In this document: positions 1 through 6,045 of the stretch, piece after piece | How the letters are laid out: every line of letters begins with the position of its first letter | Position numbering within the stretch: the first letter of the stretch is position 1 | NCBI GenBank assembly: GCA_030642405.1 | Contig: DAOWNV010000049.1 | Span: 1-12,887, forward strand | DNA from: Desulfosarcina sp. | GTDB taxonomy: Bacteria > Desulfobacterota > Desulfobacteria > Desulfobacterales > Desulfosarcinaceae | Direction of reading: 5' to 3' | DNA length: 12,887 nucleotides | The notes under the pieces: generated by a model | Told to the model about the DNA's origin: nothing | What the model saw: only the letters and a program-made list of their open reading frames with translations | The model's database searches: none | Program-made: the position numbers and the translations under genes

Positions 1-1
1 C

Positions 2-97
2 ACGACCGATGTGACCGTAAGCAACAGCAGCACGCCTCCGCCTCCTCCTGTCGGGGACGATGGTGGTGGTGGATGTTTTATCAACACGATGTTCTAA
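2..97 (+). CDS. C-terminal end of an unidentified protein with Pro and Gly linkers and a CFI tail (5' partial)
   Basis: The frame starting at position 2 is open from the left edge to TAA at 95-97, with a second stop (TGA) directly after. It encodes 31 residues: a Ser/Thr-rich stretch, five prolines in a row, then GDDGGGG followed by CFINTMF and the stop. A Gly run followed by CFI resembles the start of the C-terminal GGGG-CFIATAAYG tails known on many secreted Desulfobacterota proteins, but here the protein ends at once, with no hydrophobic segment or basic end. The low-complexity linker and tail suggest an exported protein. The function cannot be told from this piece. That this frame is coding is inferred from the composition and from the hairpin just downstream. 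Confidence 0.6.
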   Translation, partial: TTDVTVSNSSTPPPPPVGDDGGGGCFINTMF

Positions 98-126
98 TGA
101 TATAAATCAACCATAAATTCAATAAA

Positions 127-162
127 ATGCATGGGGCGGTGAGGGTTTACCGCCCCATGCAT
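127..162. terminator. Perfect 14-bp hairpin, probable terminator
   Basis: The arms 127-140 (ATGCATGGGGCGGT) and 149-162 are exact reverse complements around an 8-nt loop, GAGGGTTT. The stem is GC-rich and begins 29 bases after the upstream stop codon, where a terminator is expected. An A-rich stretch precedes it, which reads as a T-rich tail on the minus strand. The sequence after it on the plus strand is only weakly T-rich, so it may act in both directions or be an RNA 3'-end stabilising stem. Confidence 0.65.
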
Positions 163-442
163 GCTCACAAACTTCATTTCATCTGAGGCAGTCATTTCGC
201 CCATCCCGTCAAAAGCCGACAACAATCATCGTTCGCGTATCTAATCTTTGATCATTCTCCATATGCAATTAAGAGGTTTTTCGAGTATTTTAGAGGGAGT
301 CGGGGAGTGCCTTCTTTGTGTAGATGTCCTTGATTAAAAAATATCCATTTTGGCCTTTTTATTTCAGGGACAATGCCGATATTAATTATGCAGAACGTTC
401 GATTATCCGGGAAGAAAACCCCACCGGCATCTATCAAATGAG
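163..442. other. Intergenic stretch with no recognised gene
   Basis: I see no convincing coding region, RNA gene or repeat here on either strand. A 70-codon minus-strand frame (252-464) crosses it but has no ribosome binding site and no recognisable motif. The stretch separates the left-edge gene from the promoter region of the polysaccharide cluster. Confidence 0.5.
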
Positions 443-471
443 TTGATACTGTTACCATAAACATTTATGGT
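443..471 (+). promoter_or_regulatory. Candidate sigma-70-type promoter of the cluster
   Basis: TTGATA (443-448, five of six matches to TTGACA) is followed after exactly 17 bases by TATGGT (466-471, four of six matches to TATAAT). It is the best hexamer pair I found upstream of the first cluster gene. Transcription would start near 478 and leave a leader of about 145 bases before the ATG at 624. A 24-bp palindrome covers most of the spacer and the -10. A competing TTGACC at 533-538 has no good -10 partner. Confidence 0.4.
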
Positions 472-474
472 AAC
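451..474. promoter_or_regulatory. 24-bp palindrome, operator-like, overlapping the promoter
   Basis: GTTACCATAAA (451-461) and TTTATGGTAAC (464-474) are perfect 11-bp inverted arms with a 2-bp centre. Such a tight dyad without a usable loop is typical of a binding site for a dimeric regulator rather than an RNA terminator. It covers the spacer and -10 of the candidate promoter, a position that would suit a repressor. The regulator is not in the window and its family cannot be named from the site. Confidence 0.45.
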
Positions 475-545
475 CGTTTCGTTAGATGAAGGTGTCGGCG
501 GAAAAGGCAATTTCACTCCGACCGTAAGCTTGTTGACCGATTACA

Positions 546-571
546 CAGTTATTCGGAAATTTCTGTAACTG
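546..571. repeat. Short dyad in the leader region
   Basis: CAGTTA (546-551) and TAACTG (566-571) are inverted six-base arms 14 bases apart. They lie in the presumed untranslated leader between the promoter candidate and the first cluster gene. It could be a small RNA stem or an operator half-site pair. The arms are short enough to occur by chance. Confidence 0.2.
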
Positions 572-623
572 AGGCTGCGGAGCTATACGTTTTCCACAAC
601 TATTTCCTTTAAAGAGGTATATT

Positions 624-1397
624 ATGAAGGCGGTAATCTTGGCGGGGGGATTTGGAACGAGGTTGTCCGAAGAAACAGGCGTCAGGCCCAAACCGATGGT
701 GGAGATTGGTGAAAAGCCCATCCTTTGGCATATAATGAAAATTTACTCAGCTCATGGGATAGACGATTTTATCATCTGTTTGGGTTATAAAGGGCATATG
801 ATCAAAGAATTTTTCTCTAACTACGCTCTCCACCGATCCGATGTTACCTTTGACTTGCGTAACAATAACATGCAGATTCATCAAAACGGGACTGAGCCTT
901 GGAAGGTAACACTGATTGATACCGGTGATAGCTCAATGACCGGGGGACGTCTTAAACGGGTCGAAAAATTCATCGGAAATGAAACATTCTGCATGACATA
1001 CGGAGATGGGGTGTCTGATCTCGACATCAGCGAATTGATTGCATTTCATCAAAGTCAGAAAACGCTGGCGACGTTGACAGCCGTAAAACCGCCAGGCCGG
1101 TTTGGTGCGTTTAAATTAGATGATTCCCAGGATAAAATATTGTCTTTCAAAGAAAAACCGAAAGGTGATGGTGCATGGATAAACGGCGGTTTTTTCATTC
1201 TTCAACCGCAGGTTCTCAAATATATTGAGGGCGATGCCACCGTGTTTGAAAAGGAGCCATTGCGAAATTTAGCCCATGATGGACAGTTGGCCGCCTACCG
1301 GCATGATGGTTTTTGGCAGTCGATGGATACACTCAGGGATAAAATGTTGCTGGAAGACTTGTGGCAACGTGGCGCTCCCCCCTGGAAAAAATGGTAA
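624..1397 (+). CDS. rfbF: Glucose-1-phosphate cytidylyltransferase
   Basis: Makes CDP-glucose from CTP and glucose 1-phosphate (EC 2.7.7.33) in the cytoplasm, the entry step to CDP-linked 3,6-dideoxyhexoses and related sugars. The 257 residues match the usual length of the family. The nucleotide-binding signature LAGGFGTRL is at residues 6-14, followed by RPKPMVEIG (21-29). MTYGDGVSDL (124-133), WINGGFF (185-191) and GFWQSMDTLRDK (229-240) are family hallmarks that separate RfbF from the thymidylyl- and uridylyltransferases. The start is supported by an AAAGAGG ribosome binding site (611-617). It is the first gene of the collinear series and lies 21 bases before the SDR gene. CDP-glucose would normally pass to an RfbG dehydratase, and none is encoded here. 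The assignment is strong; use of its product in this pathway is inference. Confidence 0.93.
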   Translation: MKAVILAGGFGTRLSEETGVRPKPMVEIGEKPILWHIMKIYSAHGIDDFIICLGYKGHMIKEFFSNYALHRSDVTFDLRNNNMQIHQNGTEPWKVTLIDTGDSSMTGGRLKRVEKFIGNETFCMTYGDGVSDLDISELIAFHQSQKTLATLTAVKPPGRFGAFKLDDSQDKILSFKEKPKGDGAWINGGFFILQPQVLKYIEGDATVFEKEPLRNLAHDGQLAAYRHDGFWQSMDTLRDKMLLEDLWQRGAPPWKKW

Positions 1398-1418
1398 CCC
1401 AAGACAAGGCGAATTGGA

Positions 1419-2540
1419 ATGGTGTTTATGGAATCAGCCCAGGATGTCGTTAAAAAGGATCTTGCCTACATCAACGAAAAATTGCAGGAAGAATTTTCCC
1501 GTATGGAGGGGAAAAATCTTCTAATAACCGGAGGTGCAGGCTTTTTAGGATACTACCTTGTGCAATCGATTCTGTTCCGAAATGATCAGGTTGAACCATC
1601 CCGAAAGATCAACCTCACGGTTTATGATAATTTTATTCGAGGGCTGCCTGATTGGCTAAAGAACCTGGCAAATGAAGCGAACCTTACGATTACCCGTCAT
1701 GATATTACCCACCCGCTGCCCAAAGATATTGCTGATTTTCAATATATCGTCCATGCGGCGTCGATTGCCACGCCGATCTATTACCGAAAAAATCCGATTG
1801 AGACAATGGATGCCAACGTCGGCGGGCTCCGCTTTCTATTGGACTATTGTATGGGCCGGAAGGAAAAAGGATCGCCGGTGGAGGCGTTCCTCTTTTATTC
1901 AAGCAGCGAGGTCTATGGGGATCCTTTACCTGAGAATATACCAACTCCGGAGAATTATAACGGAAACGTTTCCTTCACCGGACCCCGAGCATGTTATGAT
2001 GAGTCGAAAAGATATGGCGAGACGCTATGTGTCAATTTCGCCAGGCAGCACAGGCTGCCCGTAAAAATTACCAGACCATTCAACAATTATGGGCCGGGTC
2101 TAAAAATTACTGATCGACGGGCGCTGCCTGATTTTTCCCGTGATGTTCTGAATAACCGAGATATCGTTATTTACTCCGACGGTTCGCCCACCCGCACATT
2201 CTGCTACGTGGCGGACGCCATTATCGGGCATTACAAAGTATTGTTGAATGGGAGAGATGGGCAACCTTACAACATCGGTGCCGACACTCCAGAAATATCC
2301 ATTGCCGAGCTTGCTGAGGAAGTGATCCAAATTTCCAAATCTCTCTTTGGTTATCAGGGATCATTGGTCAAACAGCTTAACAAGGAAAAAGACTACCTCG
2401 TTGATAATCCAAACCGGCGCTGTCCCATAATCGATAAAGCTCGTTCTGAGTTGGGCTATGCGCCTGGAATTGGATTGAAAGAAGGCTTGAGACGATCGCT
2501 TATATGGTATTCCGGTAATCGCGGCGGAGAGGAGGCGTAG
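1419..2540 (+). CDS. NAD-dependent SDR, probable UDP-glucuronate decarboxylase (UDP-xylose synthase-like)
   Basis: An extended short-chain dehydrogenase/reductase of 373 residues. The NAD-binding GGAGFLG is at 38-44, the SSSE-VYGDP block at 161-169, and the catalytic Tyr193 and Lys197 lie in GPRACYDESKR. GPRACYDE and the Glu of SSSE are typical of UDP-glucuronate decarboxylases (EC 4.1.1.35), which convert UDP-glucuronate to UDP-xylose. Arg259 in PTRTFCYV may be the matching active-site arginine. The next gene makes UDP-glucuronate, which supports this role. The RPFNNYGPG segment and a 30-residue N-terminal extension before the Rossmann fold are less typical, so a nucleotide-sugar 4,6-dehydratase or epimerase remains possible. 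AAGG at 1406-1409 supports ATG 1419; ATG 1428 (residue 4) is an alternative. Confidence 0.75.
   Translation: MVFMESAQDVVKKDLAYINEKLQEEFSRMEGKNLLITGGAGFLGYYLVQSILFRNDQVEPSRKINLTVYDNFIRGLPDWLKNLANEANLTITRHDITHPLPKDIADFQYIVHAASIATPIYYRKNPIETMDANVGGLRFLLDYCMGRKEKGSPVEAFLFYSSSEVYGDPLPENIPTPENYNGNVSFTGPRACYDESKRYGETLCVNFARQHRLPVKITRPFNNYGPGLKITDRRALPDFSRDVLNNRDIVIYSDGSPTRTFCYVADAIIGHYKVLLNGRDGQPYNIGADTPEISIAELAEEVIQISKSLFGYQGSLVKQLNKEKDYLVDNPNRRCPIIDKARSELGYAPGIGLKEGLRRSLIWYSGNRGGEEA
2530..2535 (+). promoter_or_regulatory. Shine-Dalgarno inside the end of the SDR gene
   Basis: AGGAGG lies five bases before the ATG at 2541 and within the last codons of the SDR gene, whose TAG stop (2538-2540) directly abuts that ATG. 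This arrangement fixes the start of the dehydrogenase and implies translational coupling of the two enzymes. Confidence 0.8.
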
Positions 2541-3902
2541 ATGAGGGTCTCTGTAATCGGTACTGGATATGTGGGCTTCGTCTCGGGGGTATGCTTGGCT
2601 GAAAAAGGTCATCGAGTCATATGTGTTGATCTTGATAAGCGGAAAATCGAAAAGATCACCCAGGGTGTCTCCCCCATCTATGAGAAGGGCCTGGAGGAAC
2701 TTCTAAAGAAGAATATCGGCCGGAGATTGTCTGCTACGACGGATCTATTTACGGCTGTCCGGCAATCAGACGTCTCCCTTATTGCTGTTGGCACTCCTTT
2801 TAACGGAGATGAAATCGATCTCACATTCATCAAAACGGTGTCGAGGCAGATTGGCGAAGCGTTGCGCAATAGAGATGACTACCATGTTGTGGTTGTCAAA
2901 AGCACGGTCGTACCGGGAACGACGAATGAGGTTGTGCGACCTATTCTTGAGGAGTTTTCCGGAAAGCGTGCCGGCGTTGATTTCGGTGTTGGAATGAACC
3001 CTGAGTTTCTCAGGGAAGGTGAAGCGGTTGAGGATTTTATGGATCCGGACCGAATTGTGCTCGGTGCCGATTGCAGCAAGACCCTCGACGTTCTGAATGT
3101 ACTCTACTCGCCATTTACCCATGTCGAGACTTTGTCAGTGAACATGAAAACGGCAGAGATGATCAAATACACATCAAACGCATTGCTGGCAACGATGATA
3201 TCCTTTTCAAATGAAATAGCCAACCTCAGTGCGGCGTTAGGTGATATTGATGTTGTCGATGTGATGAAAGGTGTTCATCTTGACAAGCGTTTGTCGCCAA
3301 TCACTGATGACGGTGGTCGAATCGTACCGGCATTCACAACCTACATTGAAGCTGGCTGCGGTTTTGGCGGGAGCTGTTTTCCAAAGGATGTCAAGGCACT
3401 GATTTCCCATGGGAAGCGTTCCGGGACGCCAATGCGCCTACTCGAAGCGGTTGTGACGATTAATGAAAAACAGCCATTCAAGATGTTAACCCTCCTTAAT
3501 AAGTATTTCCCCTCCCTCAATAAGGTTACCATTGCCGTGTTGGGTTTGGCCTTTAAGCCGGGAACGGATGACATGCGGGAATCACCGGCGATACCCATCG
3601 TTCAGGAACTGCTTAAGGAAAAAGCATCCATTAAAGCCTATGACCCTGTTGCAGGCCATGAAGCGCGGAAAATTTTCGGTAGCGACGGAATCCAATATTG
3701 TGAAACTTTGCAACAGACCATTGAAGATGTTCAGGTCATCATTATTCTGACCCGATGGGAGGCGTTCAATGCGCTACCGGATATGATAAAAAATCGTGAT
3801 GAACAACCAGTTTTCATTGATGGGCGCCGCATGTTGGATAAAAAGAGCGTTGTAAAATATGACGGTATTGGTATGGGCGCCGTTTCTTCTCAGCACCGTT
3901 GA
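2541..3902 (+). CDS. ugd: UDP-glucose 6-dehydrogenase
   Basis: Oxidises UDP-glucose to UDP-glucuronate with two NAD+ (EC 1.1.1.22), a cytoplasmic precursor step for acidic polysaccharides and for UDP-xylose. The 453 residues carry the N-terminal NAD-binding motif GTGYVG (7-12), AVGTPFN (82-88), STVVPGTT (121-128), MNPEFLREG (152-160), the catalytic Cys279 in GFGGSCFPKD (274-283), and the C-terminal GLAFKPGTDDMRESPA (335-350). These place it in the UDP-glucose/GDP-mannose dehydrogenase family, and the FLREG block and the cysteine context favour UDP-glucose. The segment between LDKR (247-250) and the Cys motif seems longer than in the classical enzymes. The start codon touches the stop of the upstream SDR and has a strong AGGAGG, so the pair is probably made in balanced amounts. 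GDP-mannose or UDP-HexNAc dehydrogenase is less likely. Confidence 0.9.
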   Translation: MRVSVIGTGYVGFVSGVCLAEKGHRVICVDLDKRKIEKITQGVSPIYEKGLEELLKKNIGRRLSATTDLFTAVRQSDVSLIAVGTPFNGDEIDLTFIKTVSRQIGEALRNRDDYHVVVVKSTVVPGTTNEVVRPILEEFSGKRAGVDFGVGMNPEFLREGEAVEDFMDPDRIVLGADCSKTLDVLNVLYSPFTHVETLSVNMKTAEMIKYTSNALLATMISFSNEIANLSAALGDIDVVDVMKGVHLDKRLSPITDDGGRIVPAFTTYIEAGCGFGGSCFPKDVKALISHGKRSGTPMRLLEAVVTINEKQPFKMLTLLNKYFPSLNKVTIAVLGLAFKPGTDDMRESPAIPIVQELLKEKASIKAYDPVAGHEARKIFGSDGIQYCETLQQTIEDVQVIIILTRWEAFNALPDMIKNRDEQPVFIDGRRMLDKKSVVKYDGIGMGAVSSQHR

Positions 3903-3965
3903 CCCCAATGTTGCGTAAACATTATGGAAGATGATAGCTAACATATTGGTATCAAAAGGATAAAA

Positions 3966-5993
3966 ATGAATACTTTGGGATGCCAAAATCGGTGGACCGC
4001 TTGGATGCCAAAAGGTGGTGGGGTGACCGCTTGCCTGATGTTGCTCTTTTTCATTCCTTCCATTGGTTCGGCGGACATTCGTTTTGAGGAAGTATCGAAG
4101 CAATCCGGCGTTTACCACCTGCATTCCACCGCGGCATCCGCCTGGGGAGATGTGAATGGTGATGGGTGGCCTGATTTGTGGGTTTCCAACCACTGGCATC
4201 AACACCCCAGCTTATATCTGAACCAACAGGACGGGACCTTCCTCGATATCGCGGCGGATGTGATCGTTGGGGACCTGCCCGCTGACTTTCACGGTGCCGC
4301 CTGGGTTGATTTTGACAATGATGGCGATCAGGATCTTTTTGTAACCACCGGGGGGGGGGGAGGGGAGGCAAGTTGTCCAAACTACCTGTTTGTCAATCAG
4401 GGAGGACGATTGCGGGACGAAGCGGCCCGTTTTGATTTGGACTATCCATATGGGAGGGGGCGCACACCATTATGGTTTGACGCGGACCGTGATGGAAAGC
4501 TTGATGTGCTGTTGATGAATCGCTTCCGGCCGGGAGGTAACGCACCTTCTGCCATATTTTTGCAGGGCGAAAACAGATTTGTACCTGCTAATGATCGGTT
4601 GAAATTCTACCCTTCGGGCCAGCGGTCGTTGAAAGAAAAGGGGATGGATCTATTCACCAACATGATCAATTTTAGATTCAAGCTGAGAGCCGGTGCGATT
4701 AAACCGGCGGAAGTATTTCCCCTTCTCGGCGACCTGATCGGTGACCGTCACCTCGACTTGGTCTCTTTCGTCAAGCCAATGCGGGCTTATTCGGTTGTGG
4801 ATGTTCCATTCGAGGAAATTACCGCCGGGTTAGGCCTGCCGAATGCAAGCGGCGTTCAAGATGCCGTCATCGAGGATTTTAACGGTGACCATCAGATGGA
4901 CATTTTCCTGGCGAGATCTTCTTATTTTTGGGGCGTCAATCAGGTCGGCCCCTCGACCTTGAAGGGGATGATGCGATTGGGAAACGTCACTGATTCCCAA
5001 ACCATCCAGTTTAAAAGTCGAGGCGATGTGACGTTTCGTCTTTATACCCCGTGGGTCGATCCGTCCGCACCCCAGCAATCATTGCCCCAGGTCGCCATCG
5101 GAGACCGACTGCCGATTCCGATCGATGGGACGCCGGTTCGCCTGAATCAAGATGATCCGAGCATTCATCAAGCCCCTAGGACAACGGATCGTGTCGGAAT
5201 TGCCATTAGCTATGATCCGGATCAACACTTGTGGCAATTAAAAAGTGTTTTACCCTATTTCAATGTCGTCATCAGCGCGACGCACCCCATCGAACAACTC
5301 GACCGCGTAGGATTTAATAATAGCGATGGCCCACGGACCGATACGCTCTTGATCAATGGGCCCAAAGGCTTCAAAATCAGCGAGGATTCAGGCAACTCTG
5401 GCTCAAAGACCGCCTCCTGGTCCGTTGTGGCGGGGGATTTCGACAACGATATGGACATGGATCTTTATCTGGTGTGTGCCGGCCTTGCACAAAATTTACC
5501 AAACATCCTACTTAAAAATGATGGCAGCGGAAATTTTACAAAGGTAGCAGATGCAGGCGGCGCTGCGGGCAGTGAATTGGGAATCGGAAATCAAGTGGTT
5601 TCGGCAGACTATGACAGAGACGGTTTTTTGGACCTGTTCGTCACCAACGGGGCAGGGAATCCGCCATTTTCCAATGAAGGGCCTCATCAGCTTTTTCGTA
5701 ATCTCGGCAATGAGAATCACTGGCTCGAAATCGATTTGCAAGGAACGGCTTCCAACCGCGATGCAATTGGTGCTGTAATTGAACTCGAAGCCGGTGGCGT
5801 GACTCAGATAAGGAATCAAGGATGTGGGATACACAGTTTTTCCCAAAATCATCAGCGGATTCATTTCGGACTTGGGCCAAATCCCCAAGCCAACCGCATC
5901 ACCATCAGATGGCCCAGCGGTGTCATGTCGGAGCTTGAGGCGATTTCTGCAGATCAAATTTTACATATGACCGAACCTCCTCCCGCTCAATAG
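3966..5993 (+). CDS. Secreted FG-GAP/VCBS beta-propeller protein with ASPIC/UnbV domain (CRTAC1-like), first of a tandem pair
   Basis: 675 residues. A likely signal peptide has its hydrophobic core at about 20-34 and a cleavage site after IGSA (36). Six Asp-rich, calcium-loop-like FG-GAP motifs lie at 62-70 (DVNGDGWPD), 115-123 (DFDNDGDQD), 172-180, 304-312, 491-499 (DFDNDMDMD) and 548-556 (DYDRDGFLD). An ASPIC/UnbV domain ends the protein (about 599-660, with IRWPSG). The fold is an integrin-like beta-propeller, expected outside the cytoplasm; its ligand is unknown. Residues 313-490 form an unrecognised insert. Codons for the Gly run at 129-133 include an 11-G tract that could switch the gene off by slippage. 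AAAGGA at 3955-3960 supports ATG 3966; ATG 4005 (residue 14) is a possible shorter start. It lies 63 bases after ugd and 52 before its paralogue. Confidence 0.85.
   Translation: MNTLGCQNRWTAWMPKGGGVTACLMLLFFIPSIGSADIRFEEVSKQSGVYHLHSTAASAWGDVNGDGWPDLWVSNHWHQHPSLYLNQQDGTFLDIAADVIVGDLPADFHGAAWVDFDNDGDQDLFVTTGGGGGEASCPNYLFVNQGGRLRDEAARFDLDYPYGRGRTPLWFDADRDGKLDVLLMNRFRPGGNAPSAIFLQGENRFVPANDRLKFYPSGQRSLKEKGMDLFTNMINFRFKLRAGAIKPAEVFPLLGDLIGDRHLDLVSFVKPMRAYSVVDVPFEEITAGLGLPNASGVQDAVIEDFNGDHQMDIFLARSSYFWGVNQVGPSTLKGMMRLGNVTDSQTIQFKSRGDVTFRLYTPWVDPSAPQQSLPQVAIGDRLPIPIDGTPVRLNQDDPSIHQAPRTTDRVGIAISYDPDQHLWQLKSVLPYFNVVISATHPIEQLDRVGFNNSDGPRTDTLLINGPKGFKISEDSGNSGSKTASWSVVAGDFDNDMDMDLYLVCAGLAQNLPNILLKNDGSGNFTKVADAGGAAGSELGIGNQVVSADYDRDGFLDLFVTNGAGNPPFSNEGPHQLFRNLGNENHWLEIDLQGTASNRDAIGAVIELEAGGVTQIRNQGCGIHSFSQNHQRIHFGLGPNPQANRITIRWPSGVMSELEAISADQILHMTEPPPAQ
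3978..4033 (+). repeat. Imperfect tandem duplication in the signal-peptide coding region
   Basis: GGATGCCAAAA occurs at 3978-3988 and again at 4003-4013, and each copy is followed by a G/T-rich stretch and ACCGCTTG (3996-4003 and 4026-4033). The units are 25 and about 30 bases long, so the copies are read in different frames. The duplication lies between the annotated ATG and the hydrophobic core of the signal peptide, and lengthens the N-terminal region. Confidence 0.6.
4350..4360 (+). repeat. 11-G homopolymer within the propeller gene, candidate slippage tract
   Basis: Eleven consecutive G residues, followed by AGGGGAGG, encode part of a five-glycine run (residues 129-133). With one extra G the frame meets TGA at 4433-4435; with one G fewer it meets TGA at 4513-4515. 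Either change would cut the protein to less than a third of its length. Poly-G tracts of this size are known phase-variation switches in several bacteria. A sequencing error in the tract cannot be excluded, although the frame is intact as given. Confidence 0.7.
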
Positions 5994-6045
5994 CCCTGTT
6001 TGGATTGAGATAACTTTCCGAAATCATTATTTAATAGAGGAAAAA

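Noticed and set aside
136..150. GGCGGTGAGGG resembling the ops/JUMPstart element of polysaccharide operons
   Set aside because: It only matches the first six bases of GGCGGTAGC, and it is part of the 14-bp hairpin that explains it better.
252..464. 70-codon minus-strand open frame in the intergenic region
   Set aside because: No Shine-Dalgarno, no recognisable motif or domain, and its start codon lies within the palindrome 451-474. It is probably a chance frame.
3907..3923. AATGTT-N5-AACATT dyad between ugd and the first propeller gene
   Set aside because: Six-base arms are common by chance, and no convincing promoter hexamers lie nearby.
3774..4205. 143-codon minus-strand frame across the ugd / propeller gene junction
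   Set aside because: It is antisense to two well-supported genes over most of its length and has no family features.
5508..5957. 149-codon minus-strand frame
   Set aside because: It is antisense to the conserved ASPIC/UnbV region of the first propeller gene and shows no independent signals.
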